From: Amycolatopsis nigrescens CSC17Ta-90
GTDB lineage: Bacteria; Actinomycetota; Actinomycetes; Mycobacteriales; Pseudonocardiaceae
Assembly: GCF_000384315.1 (NCBI RefSeq)
Contig: NZ_ARVW01000001.1
Location: 496,001-560,000, forward strand
DNA: 64,000 bases
Reading direction: 5' to 3'
The position numbers were made by a program, and so were the translations under genes. Shown one piece after another: positions 16,920 through 24,585 of this stretch. The first letter of the stretch is position 1. Every line of letters begins with the position of its first letter. Under the pieces are notes generated by a model, which made no database searches, was not told the DNA's origin, and was given only the letters and a program-made list of their open reading frames with translations.

Positions 16920-17912
16920 CTCGCTCCGCTCGGCCAGGGGCAGTTCGGCCCAGCCCCTGGCCGCGGCGCGCAAGCCCGCCTGGAACCGGGTGTCCGCGCC
17001 CAGCGCCCGCATCAGGTCGCTGAGCCGGCGCTGGTAGGTGCGGTAGCTCAGTCCGAGGTTCTTGGCGATGCTGCGGTCCGGCATGCCGGTGGTGAGCAAC
17101 GCCAGCAACCGGGTGTGCTCGGCCGAGAGCAGCCCGGCGTCCGGGGCTTCGTCGCCGGAGAACACCAGCGGCACCGCCTGCTGCCACAGGTTGCCGAACC
17201 AGGCGTCGAGCGCGTCCAGCAACGCGGAGGGATGCACGACCAGCGCGCTGCTCAGCGTCGGCGCCCCGGACCGCAGCGGGATCAGCCCGAGCAGGGTGTC
17301 CGCCAGTATCATCTTGATCGGCGCCTCGGCGATCACCCTGGCCTCCTCGCCCAGCCCCAGCCCCGCCTCCAGATCGGCCCGCAGGTCGTGCAGATCCAGC
17401 GCCCGGCGATCGTAGATGCCCCGGAAGCGCACTCCTTTGCCGAGCAGCTCCCGCTCCACCGGGTGCAGGGTGCTCGGTGGCTGTGCGTAAGGCGGTTTGT
17501 CCACAAAACGCACCTCCCGGCGGGCGGTTCGCATCACCTGCTCCACCCGCATGGTGATCTGTTCCCCGCCGTGCAGCACCTCGATCAGCTCGGACGGCTG
17601 CCGCCCGGCCGCCGCCTCCTGGTACCGGTCCCGCAGGAACGCGGCGAACACCCTGCCCTGCTTGAGCTCGTGCTCTTTTTGCAGGAACAACGCTTCAAGT
17701 GCGACCTCCGGCGCCATCGCGGTGAACCGCTCCGGCGGCCCCGCCGACCGCGAAACCAGCCCCAACGCCCGCAACGCCTTGAGCGCGGGCCGCAACTGCT
17801 GCGCAGTCAGCCGCAACCTCGCCCGCAACTCCGCCGCCGTCATCGCCTGGCTGTCGACCAGCACCTCGTAAACGGCCTGCTCAGCAGGCGGTATCCCGAC
17901 GATGCCCAGCAT
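16893..17912 (-). CDS. TrmB-type / LuxR-type two-HTH transcriptional regulator
   Basis: A 339-residue regulator. The N-terminal winged helix is TrmB-like (EQAVYEVLVDSQAMTAAELRARLRLTAQQLRPALKALRALGLV). The middle domain (about 95-255) carries MRTARREVRFVDKPPY and resembles the phospholipase-D-like sensor of TrmB proteins. The C-terminal LuxR HTH is LLALLTTGMPDRSIAKNLGLSYRTYQRRLSDLM. The ATG at 17912 follows GAGGGG at 9 nt; a GTG 15 nt upstream is the alternative. It overlaps the protease 3' end in the opposite direction. This class often sits next to large secreted proteases, so control of the protease is plausible but not shown. Confidence 0.83.
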   Translation of the reverse strand: MLGIVGIPPAEQAVYEVLVDSQAMTAAELRARLRLTAQQLRPALKALRALGLVSRSAGPPERFTAMAPEVALEALFLQKEHELKQGRVFAAFLRDRYQEAAAGRQPSELIEVLHGGEQITMRVEQVMRTARREVRFVDKPPYAQPPSTLHPVERELLGKGVRFRGIYDRRALDLHDLRADLEAGLGLGEEARVIAEAPIKMILADTLLGLIPLRSGAPTLSSALVVHPSALLDALDAWFGNLWQQAVPLVFSGDEAPDAGLLSAEHTRLLALLTTGMPDRSIAKNLGLSYRTYQRRLSDLMRALGADTRFQAGLRAAARGWAELPLAERSELPDDRGPQ

Positions 17913-18031
17913 GCCGGCGCCCCTCACAGTGGCTCCAGGACAACTCGAAGCCCACAGTATGGCCAGCCCCCGCCCGTCCCTACACCGCCGAAGGGGCGCT
18001 CACTGAGGCTGAAGTCACCGGCCAGCGACAG

Positions 18032-18580
18032 CTACCGAAAAGAATAAATCAGCGATTCATACACTGGCGCATCGTCGAACGGCTGCAATTCACCGAACTT
18101 TCTCCATCCCCAAGACAAATACGCCGTGCGCGCGGGAATGTTGTCCGGCTTCACCAGCAAGGTGGCACGTTCTTCCGCCCGATCAGCAAGGAGTGCATCG
18201 TGCAGCCGGTGAGCGTAGCCACGTCGTCGCCAATCGGGCAACACCATAAGCTGTGTCACCGCAAACGTCCGACTGCCATCCTCTTTCAACAGCTCCGGCA
18301 CCACATTTCCACGAAACCCCCGCCACCACGCCGATCGCTCCGGCAGCGTATAGCCCAGCGTGTATCCCACCATCGAATCATCGACCCATCCCGCCACCAA
18401 GGCGAACCCCGGCCATTTCGCGTAGGCTTCAAGACGCTGCCAAAATCGATCCGGCGCAAAGAAGGGATCACCCAGCAGAGCCTCGTAGACCTTCTTGTAG
18501 ACGGAGAGCAGCACCGGCTTGAGCTCGACCATCCCAGCCGCGTCATGGTCACACAGTGCAAGTGGCGGCGTCGGAGCCAT
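18032..18580 (-). CDS. GNAT-family N-acetyltransferase
   Basis: A 182-residue acetyltransferase. The acetyl-CoA motif A is VTQLMVLPDWRRRGYAHRLHDALLADR (Q/R-x-x-G-x form WRRRGYA), preceded by beta strand FALVAGWVDDSMVGYTLGYTL and followed by ERATLLVKPDNIPARTAYLSWGWRKFG. Substrate unknown. It is a paralogue of the next gene upstream (same layout WRRRG/WRRQG, ERATL, WGW). The start is taken at the ATG 18580; a GTG at 18601 is also in frame. Codons are somewhat less GC-rich than in the neighbours. Confidence 0.82.
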   Translation of the reverse strand: MAPTPPLALCDHDAAGMVELKPVLLSVYKKVYEALLGDPFFAPDRFWQRLEAYAKWPGFALVAGWVDDSMVGYTLGYTLPERSAWWRGFRGNVVPELLKEDGSRTFAVTQLMVLPDWRRRGYAHRLHDALLADRAEERATLLVKPDNIPARTAYLSWGWRKFGELQPFDDAPVYESLIYSFR

Positions 18581-18733
18581 GTTGGATCGCACCCAAGTCA
18601 CCGTACTGCGGCGTAGCGATCACACAGCTCGTCAACACCAGCGAATCGCGCATAGGAAGAAATAGTCCGCATTACCCGCTCCAAGATATCTACCGCCTGA
18701 TCTGCCCGCCTGGTCACCGGCACATCCGCGAGG

Positions 18734-19291
18734 TCAGGGTAGCGCCTTCACCATCACGTCAAACACCGGCGAGCCAGGAAGCGGGTTTCGCTTCTGTGCG
18801 ACGCGATGCCAGCCCCAATCGGCATAAGCGTGTTGTGCTGGCGTGGCTGCTGGCAGCACGGTGAGCGTGGCGCGTTCCTCAGGCCGATGTGCAAGCAACT
18901 CGTCGTGGAGCCGGGCGGCAATCCCTTGCCGTCGCCATGGATGCCGCACGAGGAGTTCCACTAGGGCAAAGGTGCGTCCGGCGCGCTCCCTCGTCACTAC
19001 CGGATCGATCGGAGTCACCAGGTCCTGCCACCAGGGTGTGTTCGGCAGCAGCGTGACGCCGAAGGTGAACCCGACCAACGTCTCCTGGTCGCGAGCAGTC
19101 ACCAAATCAAAGCCAGGCGCCTGGCTTTGGGAGTGGAACCGTTCGGCGAAGAGATCGGCGTGTTCACTGCCCCAGTGGTAAGGCGGCTCTTGGTACACGT
19201 CGAAGTAGAGATCCCGGAGATCTGGCAGCAAGTCGGCTGCGGCCGGCCCGCTCACGTGGGCATACGTCACGGCATCAGGTGCCGGGAGCAT
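18734..19291 (-). CDS. GNAT-family N-acetyltransferase coupled to the XRE/TPR regulator
   Basis: A 185-residue acetyltransferase with FALVELLVRHPWRRQGIAARLHDELLAHRPEERATLTVLP (motif A with WRRQGIA) and a late YADWGWHRVAQKRNPLPGSPVFDVMVKAL. The ATG at 19291 lies inside the 3' end of the upstream XRE/TPR gene (17-nt overlap) behind GGAAGAC, so the two are translationally coupled. This regulator-plus-GNAT pairing recurs in Pseudonocardiaceae and suggests that the GNAT acts in the same response. Substrate unknown. Confidence 0.83.
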   Translation of the reverse strand: MLPAPDAVTYAHVSGPAAADLLPDLRDLYFDVYQEPPYHWGSEHADLFAERFHSQSQAPGFDLVTARDQETLVGFTFGVTLLPNTPWWQDLVTPIDPVVTRERAGRTFALVELLVRHPWRRQGIAARLHDELLAHRPEERATLTVLPAATPAQHAYADWGWHRVAQKRNPLPGSPVFDVMVKALP

Positions 19292-20756
19292 CGACTTGTC
19301 TTCCGTCGGCGGCGCCGTGATAAGCGGCCACCGCCGTCTTGAGTTCACTAACAGCACGCACATCGCCGTAGCGATCTGCCAACGGCGTGGCCAACCCGTT
19401 GAGCCACTTCACCACGACCGAAGAGCGCATGGTGTCGGCCTGCTCGAGAGCACGTAATCCGATGTTGGCGGCTTCAGCCGGCTCTTGTTGTGCCAGCCGT
19501 ACCTTACCGAGGCGGATCTCGTCGATAATTCTGCTGCGCGCGTAGGCGCCACCGCGGCTGTCGATGGCCCCGAGGGTGTGGGCTTCGGCGCGGTTGGCGT
19601 GAACGAGCGCCCGTTTCGGTTCTGGTTCGTGCAGTGCCAGCTCGGTGTAGGTGTTGGCCGCCAGGCATTCGACTTCTGCCTGGTTCATGTAGTGAATCCA
19701 GTCCACGTGCTGGTCGGGAGTGGCTTCGTCGAAGACTTCAATGCATGCCTCGACAGCGCGACGAGCACTACCTGCCTCGCTGGGACCGAGCTGGGCGTGA
19801 GCGCGAGCCTCCAGGCCGAGCAGCTCTGACCGAACGAGCGGGTTGCCGTCACGCGGCATGGCAGCCAGCGCGGTACGGGTCAAGGTAAGGCTGTCGTCGT
19901 AGTTGCCGAGCGCGGTGGACAGCTGCGTCATATCGCCGATCACCTTGGCGCCGAGATCGGTGGCACCGGCGTGCTGGCAGGCGTGCAGGGCCGACAGGTA
20001 GTAGCGCTGGGACAGGCCGAAGGCGCCAGCGTCGTAGGTCATCCAACCGGCAAGTTGCGCGAGTTCGGCCACTACCTGGAACAGACGGCGATCGGTGTTG
20101 GCATCCGACTGCTCGCGCAAGATCTCAGCCACTGCATTGAGCTGGCCGATCACGGCCTTGCGGTGCAATCCGCCCTTACCGGAGGCATCCCAGCGACGAA
20201 AGAACGTGACAGCCTGCTCAAGCTCGGCTAGTTCGTGCTGGCCAACTTCGCCTGCTCGGACTGGCACGACCGGCAACTGCGCTGCCCACTGCCTGATCTG
20301 CCGGACGAGCGGTGCGCCCGACAGCAACGAAAGCCCCAGCAGGAACGCTCGTCGTGTGGCCATGTCGCTTGCGGTGAACTCCTCGATCCCTTCAGCAACT
20401 CGTGTTGCTGAAAGTTGGAACGGCACTCCTTCTTCTATGAGTACGTTCCCAAACGAGTGAAGGTCAACCGCAGAAGGTGTCAACGGCACTGCGGATGCGA
20501 TGGCTGGTTCTGCCGAGTTTTCGTTGTGCCGGCTCAAGCTGAAGCGATGCCTGACCTCATCCGAGGCTCGCGCTAGGGCCGTGTCCAAAATCGCCTGCAT
20601 GTCGGGCGTCGGGCTGATGTCTTCGCCCCGAGCTTCCCATTTGCTGACGGTACGAGCACCAACTCCGAGCGTGGCGGAGAAGTCACGGACGCTCAGCCGC
20701 AGCGCAGCGCGCAGCAACTTGGCATCGCGGCCAGTCCAGTGCTGAACGATCGCCAT
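19275..20756 (-). CDS. XRE-family regulator with TPR-like C-terminal domain
   Basis: A 493-residue protein. The N-terminal HTH is RAALRLSVRDFSATLGVGARTVSKWEARG (about 10-40). The rest is helical repeat in the TPR style (EVAELAQLAGWMTYDAGAFGLSQRYYLSALHACQHAG, then ALGNYDDSLTLTRTALAAM, and so on), as in actinomycete XRE proteins that respond to signalling peptides or cell state. The frame opens at 21035, but the ATG 20754-20756 has a GGGAG site and starts exactly at the HTH. It is divergent from two small coupled genes at 20944. Its own stop overlaps the following GNAT gene. Confidence 0.85.
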   Translation of the reverse strand: MAIVQHWTGRDAKLLRAALRLSVRDFSATLGVGARTVSKWEARGEDISPTPDMQAILDTALARASDEVRHRFSLSRHNENSAEPAIASAVPLTPSAVDLHSFGNVLIEEGVPFQLSATRVAEGIEEFTASDMATRRAFLLGLSLLSGAPLVRQIRQWAAQLPVVPVRAGEVGQHELAELEQAVTFFRRWDASGKGGLHRKAVIGQLNAVAEILREQSDANTDRRLFQVVAELAQLAGWMTYDAGAFGLSQRYYLSALHACQHAGATDLGAKVIGDMTQLSTALGNYDDSLTLTRTALAAMPRDGNPLVRSELLGLEARAHAQLGPSEAGSARRAVEACIEVFDEATPDQHVDWIHYMNQAEVECLAANTYTELALHEPEPKRALVHANRAEAHTLGAIDSRGGAYARSRIIDEIRLGKVRLAQQEPAEAANIGLRALEQADTMRSSVVVKWLNGLATPLADRYGDVRAVSELKTAVAAYHGAADGRQVDAPGT

Positions 20757-20943
20757 GGCGGGGCTCCCGGATCTTGTGCCAGCAAGCACTGTAACCAGCG
20801 GAATACGCAGGGTGCAACGCCAGGGCGACGCGGGTGCGACACCGGCTGGTTCCCACCGACACCGTCTCTGACCAGGCTGTTTACCAGGCATCCGGCGCCG
20901 GGTGCCGCTTCCAGATCCGACAAGGCGATGGGACGGAACCGCT

Positions 20944-21183
20944 GTGTCAGCCCGGTCAGTGAAGGTCCGTGCGACCCGCAAGCGTCTCGGGGGTAGCGAC
21001 AAAGCCCAGCGGCGAGCGGTCGCGCTGAAACTCAAGGCGGCCTACGAAGCCGGTGCGACTACTCAGGGAATCGCGGTGCGCTTCGGCTTCGCGCGAACGA
21101 CAGTGCGGAACCTACTGCACGAGGTCGACACCGCCATGCGGCCACCGGGAGCTCAGCCACTTGAGCCGCAGGTCCAGCTGTGA
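20944..21183 (+). CDS. Small helix-turn-helix protein
   Basis: A 79-residue basic protein. Residues about 20-65, AVALKLKAAYEAGATTQGIAVRFGFARTTVRNLLHEVDT, form a Hin/transposase-type HTH ('A-x-x-x-G-x-T-x-x-x-I-A-x-x-F-G-x-x-x-x-T-V-x-x-L-L'). The GTG at 20944 follows GGGACGGAAC; an upstream ATG frame start at 20902 is less likely. Its stop overlaps the next start (GTGA), so the two small genes are coupled. It is divergent from the XRE/TPR gene with a shared 187-nt promoter region. Confidence 0.65.
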   Translation: MSARSVKVRATRKRLGGSDKAQRRAVALKLKAAYEAGATTQGIAVRFGFARTTVRNLLHEVDTAMRPPGAQPLEPQVQL

Positions 21184-21437
21184 ACACGTCGCCGAGCAGC
21201 GAACCGTCGCCGGTCGAGTGGGACGGCATCGCCTGGTGGACCGGCCACGACCGAGCCAACGGCAACCGGCCCAAATACGGCAGCCGAGTCCGGATCCGCG
21301 AGGGCGATCGCTACGCCGGCTACCTCGGCACGGTGACCTGGTACGAGGGCCAGTGGAACAGCACCACCTTCCCGGTGCAGCTCGACGGCACCGGCCTGAC
21401 CCTGCTTTGCAGCACAGCAGACGTAGTCGAGATCTGA
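21180..21437 (+). CDS. Small SH3/KOW-like hypothetical protein
   Basis: An 85-residue acidic protein starting at a GTG that overlaps the previous stop by 4 nt. The second half, YGSRVRIREGDRYAGYLGTVTWYEGQWNSTTFPVQLDG, has the pattern of a KOW/SH3-like barrel ('G-x-x-V-x-I-x-x-G-x-x-x-G-x-x-G-T-V'). It may bind nucleic acid together with its HTH partner. That is inference; the family is not recognised. Confidence 0.6.
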   Translation: MNTSPSSEPSPVEWDGIAWWTGHDRANGNRPKYGSRVRIREGDRYAGYLGTVTWYEGQWNSTTFPVQLDGTGLTLLCSTADVVEI

Positions 21438-21611
21438 ATCCTGGGACCTCCCCACTTGTGTCAGGGGCGGTGTCAGCGCGGTGGCTGTTCGGCGTCAGTG
21501 CAGTGGGTGATCGTGGTCGGCGTGATCAGTTCAGCGCTCGTGGCCTCGGGGCTGCGGAAGGCATTCCAGGACAAGGCCGTGCGTGACGGCGTCGACCGGG
21601 AGGTCCCAGAA

Positions 21612-22826
21612 ATGACCAGGGGTACCAAGAACAACAGGGCCTGGATGCCACGGGCTTTCCGGCGAGCGGGGGTCGCGGCGGTGGCGGTCACCCTGCTGGC
21701 CGGGCCCGGGTTGGCGACGGCTGCTGCCGGGCAGGATCGCCCGGAGCTGCGGGAGGCGATGCAGGCGTTCGTCGATTCCGGTATCGCTGGGGTGCAGCTG
21801 CGCGTACACGACGAGCGGGGTGACTGGGCCGGTAGCGCCGGGGTGCGCCGGCTCGGCGAGGCCGCGAAGCCGTCGACGAACGGCCGGTTCCGGGCGGGCA
21901 GCGTCACCAAGACCTTCACCGCGACCGTGGTGCTGCAACTGGTGGGCGAGGGCAAGGTCGGGCTGGACGCCCCAGCTGCCGACTACCTGCCCGAGTTCGG
22001 GCTGGATCGGCGGATCACAGTGCGGATGTTGTTGCAGCACACCAGCGGGGTGTTCAACCAGACCGGCGATTACGACCGCGACGGGACGTATGTGCCAGGA
22101 GTCCCGTGGTCCGGCAAGGAGTGGGTGGACAACCGCTTCAGGACCTACCAGCCGGAGGAGCTGGTGCGGTTCGCGTTGTCCAAGCCGTTGCGGTTCGCGC
22201 CGGGGACCGAATGGAGGTACTCGAACACCAACTACGTGCTGGCCAGGTTGCTGATCGAGGAGGTCACCGGCCGCTCGTACGTCGAGGAGACGCAGCGGCG
22301 GATCCTGCGGCCGCTCGGGATGCGGGGCACCGGGATGCCGGGTTTCTCGCCGGAGATTCCCGGGCCGCACGCCCACGCCTACTACCGGTACGAGGACGCC
22401 GGCCAGCAGAAGACGGTCGACGTCACCCGTCAGAACCCGTCCTGGGTCTCCGCCGGCGGTGACCTGATCTCGACCACCCAGGATCTCGGCACGTTCATGT
22501 CGGCGCTGATGGGCGGCAGGCTCCTCCCGGACCCGCTGCTGGCCGAGATGCGCAAGCCGGACCCGACGATGGGCTACGGCCTGGGGTTGTTCGTGCAGGA
22601 CGGCACCTCACCGTCTCCCTTTCCGCCGCCGAGCTGCGGCGTCACCGTGCTCAACCACAACGGCGGCATGCAGGGCTCCGCGACGCTGATGTACAGCACG
22701 CCCGACGGCAGCAAGACCCTGACCGCCTCGCTGAACTATGTGGACGACGCCGCACAGTCCGGGGCAGGGACGTTCCGGACGGGGCTGCAGAGGCTCGTCG
22801 ACGAGGTGTTCTGCGAGGGGCACTGA
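21612..22826 (+). CDS. Secreted serine hydrolase, beta-lactamase/DD-peptidase fold
   Basis: A 404-residue exported enzyme of the class C beta-lactamase / D-alanyl-D-alanine carboxypeptidase superfamily. A long signal (RRAGVAAVAVTLLAGPGLATAAAG) is followed by the S-x-x-K nucleophile motif in FRAGSVTKTFTA, the Y-x-N motif in WRYSNTNYVLARL, and LNHNGGMQGSA in the KTG-like position (here H-N-G). Likely peptidoglycan carboxypeptidase or esterase activity. ATG 21612 has GGGAGG upstream; the in-frame extension to 21456 lacks a site and was rejected. A 15-bp-stem terminator follows. Confidence 0.87.
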   Translation: MTRGTKNNRAWMPRAFRRAGVAAVAVTLLAGPGLATAAAGQDRPELREAMQAFVDSGIAGVQLRVHDERGDWAGSAGVRRLGEAAKPSTNGRFRAGSVTKTFTATVVLQLVGEGKVGLDAPAADYLPEFGLDRRITVRMLLQHTSGVFNQTGDYDRDGTYVPGVPWSGKEWVDNRFRTYQPEELVRFALSKPLRFAPGTEWRYSNTNYVLARLLIEEVTGRSYVEETQRRILRPLGMRGTGMPGFSPEIPGPHAHAYYRYEDAGQQKTVDVTRQNPSWVSAGGDLISTTQDLGTFMSALMGGRLLPDPLLAEMRKPDPTMGYGLGLFVQDGTSPSPFPPPSCGVTVLNHNGGMQGSATLMYSTPDGSKTLTASLNYVDDAAQSGAGTFRTGLQRLVDEVFCEGH

Positions 22827-22841
22827 CCACCGGCACGCAAA

Positions 22842-22876
22842 GCGGCCCTGGTTCACGTTCGGTGAACCAGGGCCGC
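22842..22876 (+). terminator. Strong hairpin terminator after the serine hydrolase
   Basis: Perfect 15-bp stem (GCGGCCCTGGTTCAC paired with its complement) and a 5-nt loop. It is 15 nt after the stop and 11 nt from the 3' end of the opposing tRNA-Gly, so it could end transcription from both sides. Confidence 0.88.
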
Positions 22877-22887
22877 CCACGCACTGA

Positions 22888-22957
22888 GCGGGCGACGGGA
22901 ATCGAACCCGCGTAGCTAGTTTGGAAGACTAGGGCTCTACCATTGAGCTACGCCCGC
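22888..22957 (-). tRNA. tRNA-Gly (anticodon TCC)
   Basis: A complete cloverleaf on the minus strand: acceptor GCGGGCG/CGCCCGC, D-arm GCTC-AATGGTA-GAGC, anticodon arm CTAGT-CTTCCAA-ACTAG with TCC at the anticodon, and T-arm GCGGG-TTCGATT-CCCGT. CCA is not encoded directly after the acceptor. Confidence 0.95.
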
Positions 22958-23038
22958 ATGCGCCCGGAGGACCGCGCGCACAGCTAGCTTAGCGGCTACC
23001 GCTATGGTGATCGAACACCGCCCCGGGTTCGGGGCGGA

Positions 23039-23112
23039 CGGGATGTGGCGCAGCTTGGTAGCGCATCCGCTTTGGGAGCGGAGGGTCGCAGGTTCAAATC
23101 CTGTCATCCCGA
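23039..23112 (+). tRNA. tRNA-Pro (anticodon TGG), integration target
   Basis: Acceptor CGGGATG/CATCCCG, D-arm GCGC-AGCTTGGTA-GCGC, anticodon arm CCGCT-TTGGGA-GCGG with TGG, and T-arm GCAGG-TTCAAAT-CCTGT, closing with discriminator A. A 7-bp hairpin (23018-23037) sits just upstream, between it and the divergent tRNA-Gly. From 23070 onward its 3' half is repeated, in decayed form, at 30090-30114, so this copy carries the attL of an integrated element. tRNA-Pro is also the target of pSAM2 in Streptomyces (known). Confidence 0.95.
23070..23084. repeat. attL core inside tRNA-Pro
   Basis: CTTTGGGAGCGGAGG spans the anticodon loop and 3' anticodon stem. The identical 15 bp occur at 30090-30104. Crossover in the anticodon loop is normal for tyrosine integrases that use tRNA genes. 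Confidence 0.8.
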
Positions 23113-23140
23113 CCGAAAATAGGTCTCTGACCTGCAAGAA

Positions 23141-23191
23141 CGCGGGTGTCAGTCCAAAGAGGCTGACACCCGCGTCTCAGTTTCCGTCTCA
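23141..23191. promoter_or_regulatory. Left-end hairpin and integrase arm-type sites
   Basis: A perfect 12-bp stem (CGCGGGTGTCAG / CTGACACCCGCG, 23141-23174) is followed by two direct GTCTCA boxes at 23174-23179 and 23186-23191, spaced 12 bp. The same hairpin-plus-box layout, in the same orientation, is found at the right end (29945-29994). This is best read as P-arm binding sites of the integrase; the hairpin may be a terminator. Confidence 0.6.
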
Positions 23192-23201
23192 TTTGCCCTG
23201 G

Positions 23202-23385
23202 TCACACGACCGCACGGAGCCCGGGCGGCTCTTCGCCGTCGGGGCCGTCGCCCGGCGCCTTCGCGGCGTCGAGCAGCTGCTGCAGTTGTGCGAGCAGCGC
23301 GGCGGCGTCTGACTGAACCGGCGACGTCGGAGCGTGCGACCTTAGGGTCTCGTTCCACAATTGGACAAGGCCGCGATCCACTTCG
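23202..23385 (-). pseudogene. 3' fossil of a second tyrosine integrase gene
   Basis: The last about 40 codons (SDAAALLAQLQQLLDAAK...GLRAVV, then TGA) match the C-terminus of the intact integrase. Over 120 nt (23196-23315 against 24631-24750) I count 8 mismatches and no gaps, about 93% identity. Upstream a weaker trace continues (EVDRGLVQLWNE against EVVAGIADQVEGFLWNE) and then fades. There is no catalytic domain. It marks an earlier integrase at the same tRNA, or a partial duplication. The fossil keeps a stop after GLRAVV that the intact gene has lost. Confidence 0.8.
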
Positions 23386-23642
23386 GCGGCCCCTATACCT
23401 CTCGAACGACTCGCAACGCATCGGCACCGAGCACAACGGCGATGTGCAACACCCGAGGCAGTAGCTGCGACTGAGACGGTATGACCGATGTCGAGCGTGG
23501 TACCTCCTCCGATGCTCCCGCACTGCGGCTGACGCCGAAGACGATGTGGACGAACGCTGCCGTGATGGCGGTGCCGCCCGCGGCCGCGGCGCTGGGGTTG
23601 TGGTGGCCAGCGACCGTCGTCTCCGATTTTGGAGGATGACTC

Positions 23643-24497
23643 GTGGCCAACTACAGCGCGAACTACCTGAAACGTCTCCGTGACGCCACCGAGTCCTTCA
23701 CAGTGGCGTTCGACGACTGGATGAGGACCCAGGTTGAGTCCGACTTCATGGAGTCGCGGGGGCTGTTGCCGACGGTTTGGGTGGCCGAGGGACAGGACGC
23801 TGACAAGGTCCGTGCTCTGGAGTTGAAAGTCGCCGAAGCCGCCGGCTCGGCAGCGCGGGCGGTGTCCGTGACGGGTGCGCACATGGCGGTCGCAGGGTTG
23901 GGGACACTCGATCCGATCGCGAACTGGTTCACAATGTCCAGCCCGAAGGCGCTGTTCAGCCCTCAAGATATCCGCTCAACCGCGGCGAGCGTGAAGGGAC
24001 GGCTCGCGACCATGATCGCCGAAGCTGAGGCCGCCGCGGAGACGAGCGTTCCAGGCTTTGCGCCGTCTGAGTTGCACCCGCTGATTTGGAGTGCTGCCGC
24101 CGCTCACTGGACCACTCACCAGTACCGGGTGGCGGTACGAGAAGCCGCCGAGGCGCTGACTATCGATTGGAAGATGAAGCTCGGCAGAAACAACGTCGAC
24201 GATACGGTGTTCTGGCAGCAGAGCCTCGCACCTGGGTCGGCGACTCCGGAGCATCCGAAGATCGTCTGGCCGGGCGACCGCGCAGACAAGACGGTCAAGA
24301 GTGTGCGCGGCGGCTTCGAGCCGCTCGCCAAGGCGCTCACTGCCTTGGCGACTGGCTTGAACTTGACAGTCCGCAACACCGCTACACACACGCGTCACGA
24401 ACTCTCCGAGCAGCATGCTCTTGAGCGACTCTCCGCCTACAGCTATTTGGCACGTCTGCTCGACGACTGCGAGATCGATCGCGGAGAGACAAACTGA
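23643..24497 (+). CDS. TIGR02391 (Ymh)-like protein, island cargo
   Basis: A 284-residue soluble protein. The N-terminal 140 residues are helical (NYLKRLRDATESFTVAFDDWMRTQVESDF). Residues about 143-280 match the TIGR02391/Hypoth_Ymh pattern: ELHPLIWSAAAAHWTTHQYRVAVREAAEAL, then GFEPLAKALTALATGLNLTVRNTATH (the R-N-x-x-x-H block), ending with ALERLSAYSYLARLLDDCEID. This family is common on mobile elements and near restriction or defence genes; its activity is not established. GTG start with GGAGGATGACTC upstream. It lies between the integrase fossil and the intact integrase, on the opposite strand to both. Confidence 0.7.
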   Translation: MANYSANYLKRLRDATESFTVAFDDWMRTQVESDFMESRGLLPTVWVAEGQDADKVRALELKVAEAAGSAARAVSVTGAHMAVAGLGTLDPIANWFTMSSPKALFSPQDIRSTAASVKGRLATMIAEAEAAAETSVPGFAPSELHPLIWSAAAAHWTTHQYRVAVREAAEALTIDWKMKLGRNNVDDTVFWQQSLAPGSATPEHPKIVWPGDRADKTVKSVRGGFEPLAKALTALATGLNLTVRNTATHTRHELSEQHALERLSAYSYLARLLDDCEIDRGETN

Positions 24498-24585
24498 TAC
24501 CCTACTGAACGCATCGCACGCCACGTTCACCACCGAAACCAGGCAACCTCGTGCGAAAGAATCCGGCGGACTAACCGACAACCGT

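Noticed and set aside
23085..23105. An exact full-length att repeat covering the whole tRNA 3' half
   Set aside because: The right-end copy lacks these 21 nt, so only a 15-bp core plus a 9-10-bp end match can be claimed.
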